Assembly: GCA_963977495.1 (NCBI GenBank)
Contig: CAXBOT010000001.1
Coordinates: forward strand, 558,001 to 622,000
Length of the DNA: 64,000 nucleotides
Reading direction: 5' to 3'
Source of the DNA: UBA1672 sp963977495
Lineage (GTDB): Bacteria > Pseudomonadota > Alphaproteobacteria > Micavibrionales > Micavibrionaceae
The notes under the pieces: model-generated
Databases searched by the model: none
Told to the model about the DNA's origin: nothing
The model's input: only the letters and a program-made list of their open reading frames with translations
Program-made: the position numbers and the translations under genes
Shown: piece after piece, positions 34,755 through 44,310 of the stretch
How the letters are laid out: each line of letters begins with the position of its first letter
How positions within the stretch are numbered: position 1 is the first letter of the stretch

Positions 34755-35165
34755 TTAGGAGTCCTCGGATGTATCCGTATCATCGGGAATGCGCACGTCA
34801 CGTAATAGATTCTCGATATGCTGCGCTTCGTCAAACGATGTGTCGGTTACAAACTTCACGCGCGGTGTGAATTTCAAATTGGTATTGCGTGCGATTTCTT
34901 TTTGAAACACATATTTTTGATCATTCAGCGCTACCAACAATTCTTCCATGTCCTCACCATTCAAAGACATGACATAGGCACGTGCATGTTTTAAATCGGG
35001 GGAGGGGCTAACCTCTGACACGATAATATTGTTGGATTTGTTCAAAAGAAGCACATTATCAAAATGCCCGCGCTGCAGGGTTTCGGACAATATATGTCTG
35101 ATCTGTTCGCCGACACGTCTTTGACGCTGTGATGGCTCACTATTTTTATTTTTTGAGTTTTTCAT
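34755..35165 (-). CDS. rbfA: Ribosome-binding factor A
   Basis: A 136-residue KH-like 16S maturation factor, needed for late 30S assembly and cold growth in E. coli. SQRQRRVGEQIRHILSETLQ and the VSEVSPSPDLKHARAYV segment are typical. It lies between infB (33 bp) and truB (3 bp). Confidence 0.95.
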   Translation of the reverse strand: MKNSKNKNSEPSQRQRRVGEQIRHILSETLQRGHFDNVLLLNKSNNIIVSEVSPSPDLKHARAYVMSLNGEDMEELLVALNDQKYVFQKEIARNTNLKFTPRVKFVTDTSFDEAQHIENLLRDVRIPDDTDTSEDS

Positions 35166-35198
35166 AGAATTACCCGAAATTAATTACGGCGCGTTTAT

Positions 35199-37673
35199 TT
35201 ATTCAATAATGCGCTCTTCTTCAATCACTTCAAAGCACTCAATAACGTCGCCTTCTTTGATGTCGTCATAGCTTTCAAACGCCATACCACATTCTTGGCC
35301 TTCTTTAACGTCTTTAACTTCTTCTTTAAAGCGTTTAAGTGTTTTGAGCATACCTTCATGGATAACCACATCGTCGCGTAACAAGCGCACCTTCGAACCA
35401 CGTTTAACCGCGCCCTCAGTGACTTCACAACCGGCAACCTTACCAACTTTGGTGATGTTAAAGACCTCTTTAATGGCAGCCTGACCGATATATTCTTCGC
35501 GAATTGTCGGGGCAAGCATTCCTGTTAAGATCGCTTTTGCATCATCGATAACGTTGTAAATAACGCTATAGTATCGAATATCAACATTGTCACGTGTCGC
35601 CAAAGCTCTGGCCTGTACGTTCGCACGGACATTAAAGCCAATGATAAGCGCACCCGAAGCATTCGCAAGAATGATGTCAGATTCCGTAATACCGCCAACA
35701 CCACTATGCAGGATGTTCACTTCGATACCTTCGTTTTCTTCGACCATTTTATCAAGTGATCCGGCGATTGCCTCCACCGAGCCATGAACGTCAGCACGAA
35801 GAATAACAGGTAGTTTAACACTTTCGCCATGTTCACGTTGCAGAAGGATTTGCTCCATCGTGGTTCTGCCTTTAACAGCATTGGCCGCTTGAGCATCTTT
35901 CATTTTCTGCATGCGGTATTCAGCAATTTCACGTGCCTTGGACTCATCCTTGGTTACGTTGAAGATATCACCGGCAAATGGTGTGCTATCCGCGCCCAAA
36001 ACCTCAACAGGTTGTCCGGGGATGGCTTCTTTAATATGGCGGCCTTTATCATCAATCAAGGCGCGTACTTTACCAAACGCAGCACCGGCAACAAACACAT
36101 GCCCGATACGCAGCGTTCCTTTTTGGATCAGAACCGTTGCAACAGAGCCACGGCCTTTTTCCATTTTGGATTCAACAACAAAACCTTGCGCATTGCGATC
36201 CGGGTTTGCTTTGAGTTCAAGAATTTCGGCTTGCAGAATAATTGCTTCTTCAAGCTTATCCAGATTGGTTCTGTTTTTAGCGGATATTTCAACGCATTGA
36301 ACATCACCACCCATCTCTTCGATAACAACTTCATGTTGAAGCAAATCTTGCTTTACTTTCGATGGGTTCGCATCGTGCAAATCAATTTTGTTCACAGCAA
36401 CAATAATCGGAACGTTAGCCGCCCGCGCATGGTTGATGGCTTCAATTGTTTGCGGCATGATTGAATCATTCGCAGCAACAACAATAACAACAATGTCCGT
36501 CACATTCGCACCACGTGCACGCATTTCAGTAAATGCGGCGTGACCAGGTGTATCTAAGAATGTAATTTTATCATTCGTTGATAACGTCACCTGATATGCA
36601 CCAATATGCTGTGTAATACCGCCAGCTTCGCCAGCAACAACATCTGTTTCGCGCAATGCATCGAGTAGGGAGGTTTTACCGTGGTCAACGTGACCCATGA
36701 TCGTCACAACAGGCGGACGATCAACCAAATCTTCTTCGGCATCTTCCTGATCATTCAAACCAATTTCAACATCGGCGTCAGTAACGCGACGTACAGAATG
36801 GCCAAATTCTTCAATAACCAATTCTGCTGTATCAGCATCAATCATTTCTGAGCTTGTCGCCATTACACCCATTTTCATCAAAGTTTTTATAACTTCTTTG
36901 CCGGGCTCTGCCATACGATTGGATAGTTCCTGAACCGTGATTGTTTCAGGCAAAATAATCTCACGAATGCTTTTCTTTGTTGGCTCTTGGAATGGTTGTG
37001 CGGCAAGGCGTGCCTTTTCGCGAGCACGTTTTTGTGCAGCCAAGCTAGGGCCACGGTCACGATCATAATCTTTATTCAGTGCCTGTGTGATCGTGATACG
37101 TCCGCCTCTGCGATCGCCTGTAGAGCGTGAAGGTTTTGGCGCGTCCTTCTTAATTTTGTCACGATAACTTTCCACAGCGGTGGCATCATCATTCGTAAAT
37201 GACTTGGTGCGCTTGGTATCTTCTTTGATCGCCGGAGGGGCATCTTGTGGAGATACTTTATCTTCCGTGGAATCTTCCTCGGCACTCTTTTTCTTTTCTT
37301 CGCCTTTTTCACGGGCAATGCGCAGCTCTTCTTCTTTTTGAGCTTCTTCGGCCTTTTTATCTTCTAATGTCATAACGCGGCGCTTAGGCAATGCTTTCTT
37401 CTTAGCATCACCTTCTAAAGCAGCCTTCAAAGCACGTGCACGCGCTGTTTTTTCATTAGATGTCAGGCGTTCATCGTTTTTATCATCCGCACTGGATTTA
37501 GAAGAAGTCTGAGAGCGTTTACGGCGAACCTCAACGGCTACATTGGATGTGCCGGATTTGGAACGTGTTCCTGTGCCGCCTTTTATACTCAATGTTTTGC
37601 CAGACAGGCTAAGTGTGCTACCGCCTGACTTTTTTTCAGTTTCTTCTTCAGTTTTTTCTTTATTTTCGCTCAT
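35199..37673 (-). CDS. infB: Translation initiation factor IF-2
   Basis: An 824-residue IF-2. The N-terminal 200 residues are charged and repetitive (Lys/Glu/Arg-rich), as usual, followed by the IF2_N domain (ETITVQELSNRMAEPGKEVI). The GTPase domain has GHVDHGKTSLLD, DTPGHAAFTEMR and VNKID motifs. The C-terminal C1/C2 domains, ending EVIEEERIIE, bind initiator fMet-tRNA. It follows nusA after an unusually empty 197-bp gap with two hairpins. Confidence 0.98.
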   Translation of the reverse strand: MSENKEKTEEETEKKSGGSTLSLSGKTLSIKGGTGTRSKSGTSNVAVEVRRKRSQTSSKSSADDKNDERLTSNEKTARARALKAALEGDAKKKALPKRRVMTLEDKKAEEAQKEEELRIAREKGEEKKKSAEEDSTEDKVSPQDAPPAIKEDTKRTKSFTNDDATAVESYRDKIKKDAPKPSRSTGDRRGGRITITQALNKDYDRDRGPSLAAQKRAREKARLAAQPFQEPTKKSIREIILPETITVQELSNRMAEPGKEVIKTLMKMGVMATSSEMIDADTAELVIEEFGHSVRRVTDADVEIGLNDQEDAEEDLVDRPPVVTIMGHVDHGKTSLLDALRETDVVAGEAGGITQHIGAYQVTLSTNDKITFLDTPGHAAFTEMRARGANVTDIVVIVVAANDSIMPQTIEAINHARAANVPIIVAVNKIDLHDANPSKVKQDLLQHEVVIEEMGGDVQCVEISAKNRTNLDKLEEAIILQAEILELKANPDRNAQGFVVESKMEKGRGSVATVLIQKGTLRIGHVFVAGAAFGKVRALIDDKGRHIKEAIPGQPVEVLGADSTPFAGDIFNVTKDESKAREIAEYRMQKMKDAQAANAVKGRTTMEQILLQREHGESVKLPVILRADVHGSVEAIAGSLDKMVEENEGIEVNILHSGVGGITESDIILANASGALIIGFNVRANVQARALATRDNVDIRYYSVIYNVIDDAKAILTGMLAPTIREEYIGQAAIKEVFNITKVGKVAGCEVTEGAVKRGSKVRLLRDDVVIHEGMLKTLKRFKEEVKDVKEGQECGMAFESYDDIKEGDVIECFEVIEEERIIE

Positions 37674-37707
37674 TAAAATCGCCTAATTTTTTATACGGTT
37701 AGATATA

Positions 37708-37727
37708 CACTTGCTATAGAGCAAGTG
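37708..37727. repeat. Perfect inverted repeat in the infB leader
   Basis: CACTTGCT and AGCAAGTG with a 4-base loop (ATAG on the plus strand). It lies 35 bases upstream of the infB ATG, so the transcript can form an 8-bp hairpin in the leader. It may be an operator or a leader control element. Confidence 0.5.
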
Positions 37728-37779
37728 CAAAGTCTTTGTTTTTATTGTTTTATCGCGTTGATGTTTAGCGCATAGAAAC

Positions 37780-37806
37780 CTCTTTCCCGTCAGGTGACGG
37801 AAAAGA
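37780..37806. repeat. Long hairpin between nusA and infB
   Basis: CTCTTTcCCGT and ACGGaAAAGAG form an 11-bp stem with one mismatch around CAGGTG. On the minus strand (the operon's sense strand) no T-run follows, so it is not a classical terminator there. It may be a processing site or attenuator between nusA and infB. Confidence 0.5.
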
Positions 37807-37870
37807 GAAAAAGTTTTAAAAGTTTTCACGTTTTTGGAATAAACCAAAATACTTCCTTCTATCCGAAGCC

Positions 37871-39466
37871 TTAAGCATCTTCCGATGCGCTTTCAGCTTC
37901 ATTATCTTTGTTTTCTTCTGCTTCTGCGGCAGCCGCGGCTTCTGCTTTTGCAACAGCTTCCTCAGCAGCAGCATCTTCTTCTGCAAACCAATGTTCACGT
38001 GCCTTCAGAATAACGGCGTTCGCATCCTTAATGGTCATTTTACCGACACCTAAAAGCTCAACCAATTCATCTCCAGCCAAGTCGGCAAGATCATCAAGGG
38101 TTTTAATGCCTTTTTCACCAAGGATTAGAATTTGATTAGGGCGTAGACCTTCTGCATTCATAAGCTCATCGCTGATACCGAATTCTTCTTGTTTCTCGTT
38201 AAGCTCGTTTTGCTTTTGCTCCAACCAGTTTGCAGCGCGGTTTTGAAGCTCGATTGAGATTTCTTCTTCGAAACCTTCAATCTGGTTAAGCTCATCAACC
38301 GGCGTTTCAACAATTTCTTCAACATCGGTGAAACCTTCAGCAACCAAAAGGTGCGCCAGAACATCATCAACATCCAATGCTTCGATAAACAAAGCAGAAC
38401 GCGTCTTGAACTCTTCAGCACGGCGCTCTGATTCTTGATCTTCCGTGATGACATCAATGTCCCATCCGGTCAACATAGAAGCCAGACGCACATTCTGACC
38501 ACGACGACCAATCGCCAAGCTCAAATGTTCTTCCGGTACGACAACATCCATACGGTTTTTCTCTTCATCCAGAACAACTTTTGCAACGGCGGCGGGCTGT
38601 AACGCACTGACGACGAAGCTTCCTAAATCTTCAGTCCAAGGAATAATATCGATTTTCTCACCGCCAAGCTCGTTTACAACGGCCTGAACACGGCTACCGC
38701 GCATACCAACACACGCGCCAACAGGATCAATCGAGCTATCATTCGATAGAACGGCGATTTTGGCACGGCTACCCGGGTCACGAGCAACAGCTTTGATCTC
38801 AATAATACCGTCATAGATTTCCGGCACTTCTTGTGTGAACAATTTTGCCATAAATTCAGGGTGTGAACGTGATAGGAAAATCTGCGGGCCACGTGCTTCT
38901 TCACGGACTTCATAGATAATCGCACGAACGCGATCATTAACATTCAACGGCTCGCGAGGAATAGTTTCATCACGGCGTAGCAAGCCTTCGGCGCGGCCTT
39001 GGATATCGATTGTCGCATTACCATATTCAACGCGCTTGACGATACCGTTGATCACTTCACCAACTCTGTCTTTAAAGTCTTCATACTGACGTGCGCGCTC
39101 GGCTTCACGTACTTTTTGCATGATAACTTGTTTCGCTGTTTGCGCAGCAATACGACCAAAATCAAGCGGTGGAAGATCATCAATTAAGAACTCACCAAGC
39201 TCAACATCGGGTTTGATGCGTTTGGCTTGATCTAATGTCAATTGTGCCACTTCGTTTTCGACTTCATCATCATTGGCGATGACTTCACGATAACGCTTTA
39301 ATTCGATCTGGCCGTTCTTACGGTCAATCTCTGCGCGAATATCTTGCTCATATCCGTATTTGGAGCGACCAGCCTTTTGAATGGCTTCTTCCATCGCTTC
39401 AATAACGATTTCACGATCAATGTTTTTTTCACGGGCAACAGTGTCCGCAACTTGCAACAGTTCCAT
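37871..39466 (-). CDS. nusA: Transcription termination/antitermination factor NusA
   Basis: A 531-residue NusA. The N-terminal RNA polymerase-binding domain is followed by S1 (about residues 135-200) and two KH domains (GMRGSRVQAVVNELGGEKID, then LAIGRRGQNVRLAS). C-terminal acidic repeats follow, containing DLADLAGDELVELLGVGKMT, and the protein ends in an Ala/Glu-rich low-complexity tail. rimP lies 3 bp upstream. This is the normal order, but ylxR, usually next after nusA, is missing. Confidence 0.97.
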   Translation of the reverse strand: MELLQVADTVAREKNIDREIVIEAMEEAIQKAGRSKYGYEQDIRAEIDRKNGQIELKRYREVIANDDEVENEVAQLTLDQAKRIKPDVELGEFLIDDLPPLDFGRIAAQTAKQVIMQKVREAERARQYEDFKDRVGEVINGIVKRVEYGNATIDIQGRAEGLLRRDETIPREPLNVNDRVRAIIYEVREEARGPQIFLSRSHPEFMAKLFTQEVPEIYDGIIEIKAVARDPGSRAKIAVLSNDSSIDPVGACVGMRGSRVQAVVNELGGEKIDIIPWTEDLGSFVVSALQPAAVAKVVLDEEKNRMDVVVPEEHLSLAIGRRGQNVRLASMLTGWDIDVITEDQESERRAEEFKTRSALFIEALDVDDVLAHLLVAEGFTDVEEIVETPVDELNQIEGFEEEISIELQNRAANWLEQKQNELNEKQEEFGISDELMNAEGLRPNQILILGEKGIKTLDDLADLAGDELVELLGVGKMTIKDANAVILKAREHWFAEEDAAAEEAVAKAEAAAAAEAEENKDNEAESASEDA

Positions 39467-39469
39467 ATC

Positions 39470-39973
39470 TTATCTCCTAGAATTTGCTGTAGCTTTAATT
39501 AAATCATCAGTTAACACAAGTTTTGCCTTTGACAGTAGGGCGAAGGGAATTTCAACATCACCTTGATCCGTCGTGACAATAATATTTTTATCTTTTAGTC
39601 CGTTTAACACACCGCGAAAACGCTTCTGTCCGCTCTCTGTTGGTGTGAAGGTTTCAATTTTTGCTTCGAAACCTTTGTAATCTTCAAAATCATTTTCTTT
39701 GATAAGCATGCGGTCAATACCGGGGGAGCTTACCTCTAAACGATATGCACCGTTAATCGGGTCTTCAACATCCATCACGGCGGAAATGGCGCGACTTATT
39801 TTTGCGGCATCATCAACGCCAAGGTTTTTCGTTTCCACATCTTCGGCCATAATCTGAACAAGAGATGCACCACCATCACCACGCACACGGATGTGATGCA
39901 AGCTAAACCCCAGATCCTGAATGACAGGCTCTGCCAGTTTTACAATCTTTTCCTCAAGAGGCGTATAATGCAT
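39470..39973 (-). CDS. rimP: Ribosome maturation factor RimP
   Basis: A 167-residue RimP needed for 30S maturation. PVIQDLGFSLHHIRV and the EVSSPGIDRMLIKENDF block are typical. It heads the rimP-nusA-infB operon. A strong terminator for the upstream trmB lies only 30 bases before its start, so the operon promoter must be close, overlap that element, or rely on read-through. Confidence 0.94.
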   Translation of the reverse strand: MHYTPLEEKIVKLAEPVIQDLGFSLHHIRVRGDGGASLVQIMAEDVETKNLGVDDAAKISRAISAVMDVEDPINGAYRLEVSSPGIDRMLIKENDFEDYKGFEAKIETFTPTESGQKRFRGVLNGLKDKNIIVTTDQGDVEIPFALLSKAKLVLTDDLIKATANSRR

Positions 39974-40002
39974 AAAAACCTTTTAACAATCGTTTTGGGA
40001 AC

Positions 40003-40034
40003 AAAAAAGGCGGGTCTCTAATTTTGAGCCCACC
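40003..40034 (-). terminator. Rho-independent terminator between trmB and rimP
   Basis: On the minus strand GGTGGG-CTC pairs with GAG-A-CCCGCC around a 7-base loop (one G-T pair, one bulged A), followed by six T. It ends 29 bases before the rimP ATG and 90 after the trmB stop. Confidence 0.85.
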
Positions 40035-40124
40035 GTATCAATTGATCCGGATATTTGAAGGTTTTATACTCTTTGCGGCCTTGTTGTGCAAGAACTTTCT
40101 GTTTTTTTACGGTATGAATACGGC

Positions 40125-40859
40125 TCATACTCGCTCGAAGAAAAGATACACCATTTTTTTTGCGCCTTTTGCGCCTTTGATCTCATATTTTGTTTGTATC
40201 CAATCAGGCGGCGCGATGGACCAATCATCACTGGTATTCGCCGCCCAACGAAAGGCGGGGTGGTGATTTGCGTGGGTGCACATCCACTCAGAAAGAGGAG
40301 GCACATCGGTGCTCATCACAAGCTTTCCGCCCGGCTTAAGGATTTTAGCAAACGTATCGAGTGTGGTCTGATTTATAATACGTCGCTTGTGGTGGCGTTT
40401 TTTATGCCACGGATCAGGATTGAGCACATAAATACCATCCAGCGAAGCAGGGGTGAGGGAACGCGCAATAAACATACCGTCATCCATTAGAACACGAATG
40501 TTATCAAGCGGTTGGTCATTTTGTTGCAACTCTTTTAAAAAGCCAGCCATGCCGTTTATGAAAGGTTCTGCGCCGATAAAGGCGGTTTCAGACTGATTTT
40601 TCATTAACTGTGCCAGTCTTTCACCGTGACCAAATCCAATTTCTAACCAATGTGATTGAAATGATTCGTCAAACAGCTCGGCTGGGGGCGTTGTGTGTTC
40701 TTGGTTCAGATGTTTTTGCGCTATTTCAACTTGCGGCAGGACATTTCTTAAGGCATCCCCACGCTCATCCCTGATCGCACGCCCTTGCCTGCGACCAAAA
40801 AGACTCCGCTGTTTATAAGCGGAGTCTGGATTATCTTTAATATCGTGATAGTTCGGCAT
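40125..40859 (-). CDS. trmB: tRNA (guanine-N7)-methyltransferase
   Basis: A 244-residue SAM-dependent enzyme that makes m7G46 in tRNA. The SAM-binding LEIGFGHGERLAQL motif and the LNPDPWHKKRHHKRR signature are present. Its start overlaps the metK stop by one base (TAATG type), so both are translated together, and the pair links SAM synthesis with SAM use. A terminator follows. Confidence 0.96.
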   Translation of the reverse strand: MPNYHDIKDNPDSAYKQRSLFGRRQGRAIRDERGDALRNVLPQVEIAQKHLNQEHTTPPAELFDESFQSHWLEIGFGHGERLAQLMKNQSETAFIGAEPFINGMAGFLKELQQNDQPLDNIRVLMDDGMFIARSLTPASLDGIYVLNPDPWHKKRHHKRRIINQTTLDTFAKILKPGGKLVMSTDVPPLSEWMCTHANHHPAFRWAANTSDDWSIAPPDWIQTKYEIKGAKGAKKMVYLFFERV

Positions 40860-42043
40860 TAACCAACGATGCGTTGCAATTCATCAACAAGATCAGTTTT
40901 TTCCCAAGAGAAACCACCATCTTCAGTCGGCGTACGGCCGAAGTGACCATAAGCGGCTGTGCGCTCATAGATAGGCCTGTTCAACTTAAGGTGTTCACGA
41001 ATACCACGTGGGCGCAAATCAACAAGTTGTTGTAGTGCGTTCACAATAATAGCTTCAGGCGCTGTGCCTGTCCCATGGGTGTTAAGATATACGGAAATCG
41101 GCTTGGATACGCCAATCGCGTAAGAAAGCTGGATTGTACATCCTTCTGCATAACCTGCTGCAACAACATTTTTAGCAAGATAACGTGCAATGTAAGCCGC
41201 AGAACGGTCAACTTTTGTTGGATCTTTACCAGAGAATGCACCGCCGCCATGAGGCGCAGAGCCGCCATATGTATCAACAATGATCTTACGACCTGTCAAA
41301 CCGGCATCACCAACGGGACCACCAATTACAAAACGGCCAGTTGGGTTAACGTAAAGCTCGTCTTCTGATGGCATCCAACCTTCGGGCAAAACTTCTTCGA
41401 TATATGGACGAACAAGTTCTCTCACATCATCTTGGCTTAAGCCTTCTGCATGCTGTGTTGACACAACAACAGATTTCACGCCGATAGGGCGGTCATTTTT
41501 ATATTCCAAACTTACCTGTGATTTTGAGTCAGGCTCAATACCTTTTAGTTTGCCTGATTGACGGTCTTCAGCCATGCGGCGAAGAATTTGGTGCGAATAA
41601 TGTAGTGGAGCAGGCATTAAAGCGTCTGTTTCCTTACATGCGTAACCAAACATAATACCTTGGTCGCCTGCGCCTTCGTTCAAATCAACGCCTGTGCCTT
41701 CGTCAACACCTTGCGCGATATCAACTGATTGCTTGTGCAATTTAACATCGACATTCGCTGTCTTGTAGCTAAAGCCCTCTTGGTCGTAACCGATCTTTTT
41801 GATCGCTTCGCGCGCGGCTTCTTCAATTTTTTCTTTCGTAATGCTTTCAGGGCCACGTGTCTCACCGGCAATAACAACAGTGTCTGTTGTTACCAATGTT
41901 TCACAGGCAACGCGTGAATAGGGATCAGCCTTCATATAGAGGTCTAAAATAGCGTCTGAAATACGGTCACAAATCTTGTCGGGGTGTCCCTCAGAAACAG
42001 ATTCGCTTGTAAAAATATAATCGGTTAATGCTTTTTGCTGCAT
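40859..42043 (-). CDS. metK: S-adenosylmethionine synthetase
   Basis: A 394-residue enzyme making SAM from methionine and ATP. FTSESVSEGHPDKICDRISD, GAGDQGIMFGYA and GGGAFSGKDPTKVDRSAAY are the family signatures. ATG 42043 has AGGA 7 bases upstream; an in-frame ATG at 42064 gives extra, unusual residues. The preceding terminator at 42116-42143 limits its leader to about 70 bases. I could not fit a known SAM riboswitch into that leader. Confidence 0.97.
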   Translation of the reverse strand: MQQKALTDYIFTSESVSEGHPDKICDRISDAILDLYMKADPYSRVACETLVTTDTVVIAGETRGPESITKEKIEEAAREAIKKIGYDQEGFSYKTANVDVKLHKQSVDIAQGVDEGTGVDLNEGAGDQGIMFGYACKETDALMPAPLHYSHQILRRMAEDRQSGKLKGIEPDSKSQVSLEYKNDRPIGVKSVVVSTQHAEGLSQDDVRELVRPYIEEVLPEGWMPSEDELYVNPTGRFVIGGPVGDAGLTGRKIIVDTYGGSAPHGGGAFSGKDPTKVDRSAAYIARYLAKNVVAAGYAEGCTIQLSYAIGVSKPISVYLNTHGTGTAPEAIIVNALQQLVDLRPRGIREHLKLNRPIYERTAAYGHFGRTPTEDGGFSWEKTDLVDELQRIVG

Positions 42044-42115
42044 GGCTTGTCCTGAATATGGCATTTATCGCTCACTTGTTAAGTTGCTCTCACTACGAAA
42101 TTTGCACCCTAAAGC

Positions 42116-42143
42116 AAAAAAAAGGGCTTTTACAACCCTTTTT
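42116..42143 (-). terminator. Rho-independent terminator after the HTH regulator gene
   Basis: On the minus strand AAAAAGGG pairs with CCCTTTTT around a 9-base loop, followed by more T. It sits 30 bases after the HTH gene stop and upstream of metK, separating them. A T-run on the other side may let it work both ways. Confidence 0.82.
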
Positions 42144-42172
42144 AAAAATAAAATAGGGGTAATATCGTCCAT

Positions 42173-42619
42173 TTATGTCATCGATTTAATGAAACGCAGG
42201 ATTTCCTTACGTTTCTTTTCATCTTTGATCGTGTAATAAGTTCTGACCAATTCGAGAACTTCTTTGCTTTCAAATAGATTTTCCGGAATAGCTTTTGTGG
42301 TTTCAGAAAAACCTTCAAAAGCGTCCTGATCATTTTCGGCCATGCCATAGACTGCTTTTTTCTTCGCATCACCATTAAGACCATCATAAAAATAATCTAT
42401 AGAAACACCGAGAATTTTGCTAAAGCTGAAAAGACGGCTTGCGCTCACTCTGTTTGTTCCGCGTTCATATTTTTGCACTTGTTGAAAAGTAACGCCAACC
42501 GAGTCAGCCAACTTTTCCTGACTTAATCCCATAAGGGTACGTCGATTGCGTATCTGCAGGCCAACATGCTTATCTACGATGTCAGCTATTCCTTTAGTTT
42601 TTCTTTTTGCTTCTGACAT
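42173..42619 (-). CDS. XRE-family helix-turn-helix regulator
   Basis: A 148-residue protein. The HTH_3 domain is at about 20-76: LQIRNRRTLMGLSQEKLADS, then VTFQQVQKYERGTNRVSASR, and LFSFSKILGVSIDYFYDG. The C-terminal half is a helical, charged domain without recognised ligand site. This kind of XRE protein between lnt and metK is a recurring alphaproteobacterial arrangement. Its target is unknown. The gene has its own 212-bp upstream region. Confidence 0.9.
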   Translation of the reverse strand: MSEAKRKTKGIADIVDKHVGLQIRNRRTLMGLSQEKLADSVGVTFQQVQKYERGTNRVSASRLFSFSKILGVSIDYFYDGLNGDAKKKAVYGMAENDQDAFEGFSETTKAIPENLFESKEVLELVRTYYTIKDEKKRKEILRFIKSMT

Positions 42620-42831
42620 TAGTTACTCTTCATTCAAAATGTTCTAGTGGGTTAATTAAAATCTTAATTTCTATTTTTTACAGCAGAGCACAATTGTATG
42701 CAATAGCACCTTAAGGATAAGGCATGCGGACTTCCGACACAACCCTAGGTTTATCAGAATTGCTTATGCAAAATCAGTCGCTTATCATTTATGGCAAAAT
42801 GGTGTGTAGAAATCTTTTTATCTAAAAAAGA

Positions 42832-44262
42832 TCAATCAGAACGATCCAGTGTTTGAATTACACCGTGCTTGTTCAGTGGCATACGTGAGGAAATCACACC
42901 TTGCGGCGTTATTATAGCACTAACTCCCGTATTAGCAGCACGTATAACAGGCAGACCGGATTCAATAGCGCGGAATTGTGTTTGAACAAGATGTTGATAT
43001 GGGCCCGCACTAACACCGTACCAAGCATCATTCGTCACATTAATTAAAATGTCAGGCTTGTTGTTGGCACTGAATTGCGTGAATTTAGGAAAAATAATTT
43101 CATAACATATCAATGCACCAATATTTATACCATTAGGGATATCAATGATATTGGGGCGCATACCTATTTCAAATCCGCTGAAGCCAACAATGGGTGCAAT
43201 ATCAATTATGTTAGACAGCGGCATATACTCCCCAAAAGGCACAAGATGCGACTTGTCGTAAGTCCCAATGATTTCTGCATCACTATTCAAGACGAGTAAG
43301 CTGTTATAAAATGATTTACTTTCAGGCACATAGCGCAACGCACCAGTCACTAAAAAAGCCGGAGCAGGATAGCTTTGCAGCATGCGCTTTATCTCACCCA
43401 TCGTCCATTTTGTATTTAAGACGTCCTGACTGATCGTTGTTTCAGGCCAAATGACAATATATGACTTTTTATCGCTGGCTTTGAGGGATTCAATGTACAT
43501 TGATTGCTCGACGATATGCACAAAATTATCAGAGCGCTTTTCCGGTTTCCATTTTTCGCTTTGTTTTATATTAGGCTGAATGACGACAAATTCTGTCTGG
43601 TTTAGCGCGGCGCTATCATTGTTACTACTATTCAAGCGGTTCAGGCCAAACATATAAGACGATACAAAACCAATAAGAATGAATGCACTCAGAAGCGCTT
43701 TAATCGGCTTTTTATCGTGAGTACTTATAATATATGCAGGGAAAGCCGCCCAAATAACGGTGATCACCGTTAACAAGTAAATATTCCAAAGAGAAGCCGT
43801 TTGCGCGATTGGCAATACAGAAATCCACGTATAGCCATATAAATTCCAAGGAAATCCGGTGAATAAATGACCGCGTGCATATTCAGCCGCCATTATGCAG
43901 ACGCAAAAACAAAGATAAGTCGCCCAATTATTGTGTTGTTTGCATACACGCTTGTAAATATAGCAAAAAGCCGCGGTAAAGCATGACAGAACAAAGGGCA
44001 GACCGCTGATTGCAATCGGCCAAACCCACCAATAGGGGTTATCCTCGACAAGCAATGCATTACTGACCCATGACAGGCTAAATCCAAAATACCCTAATGA
44101 AAAGGCAAAGCCAAGCCATGCCGCTTTAAAATTTGAGGGGCAACGCGCGACACATATATACAGGCCGCTTAAACCAACAAAAATGGCAGGCCAAAAGCTG
44201 TACGGCGCCATTGATAATGACGCGAAACCACCTAATAAGAAAAGACAGAGAAACTTTTTCAT
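42832..44262 (-). CDS. lnt: Apolipoprotein N-acyltransferase
   Basis: A 476-residue integral membrane enzyme that adds the third acyl chain to lipoproteins in the inner membrane. Six or more hydrophobic segments fill the first 210 residues; a periplasmic nitrilase-like domain follows. The Glu-Lys-Cys triad is visible in VIWPETTIS, GTYDKSHLVPFGEYMP and GALICYEIIFP. It is somewhat shorter than E. coli Lnt. corC lies upstream by 48 bp. Confidence 0.94.
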   Translation of the reverse strand: MKKFLCLFLLGGFASLSMAPYSFWPAIFVGLSGLYICVARCPSNFKAAWLGFAFSLGYFGFSLSWVSNALLVEDNPYWWVWPIAISGLPFVLSCFTAAFCYIYKRVCKQHNNWATYLCFCVCIMAAEYARGHLFTGFPWNLYGYTWISVLPIAQTASLWNIYLLTVITVIWAAFPAYIISTHDKKPIKALLSAFILIGFVSSYMFGLNRLNSSNNDSAALNQTEFVVIQPNIKQSEKWKPEKRSDNFVHIVEQSMYIESLKASDKKSYIVIWPETTISQDVLNTKWTMGEIKRMLQSYPAPAFLVTGALRYVPESKSFYNSLLVLNSDAEIIGTYDKSHLVPFGEYMPLSNIIDIAPIVGFSGFEIGMRPNIIDIPNGINIGALICYEIIFPKFTQFSANNKPDILINVTNDAWYGVSAGPYQHLVQTQFRAIESGLPVIRAANTGVSAIITPQGVISSRMPLNKHGVIQTLDRSD

Positions 44263-44310
44263 TATGAAGTTTTAAAGGGGGCGTTCAGGCAATGCAACGA
44301 GTGTTTATTC

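Noticed and set aside
37674..37870. Hidden ylxR gene
   Set aside because: No frame with the DUF448 motifs is present; only short frames overlapping the nusA tail were seen.
37908..38135. Ala/Ser-rich plus-strand frame
   Set aside because: It is the antisense image of the acidic Ala/Glu tail of nusA.
40064..40306. Minus-strand frame starting with a lipobox-like MCLLFLSGC
   Set aside because: It overlaps the end of trmB in another frame, has no ribosome binding site or mature-domain logic.
42044..42115. Possible SAM-II or SAM-SAH riboswitch in the metK leader
   Set aside because: The leader is about 70 bases after the terminator, and I could not find the conserved pairing or pseudoknot of either class.
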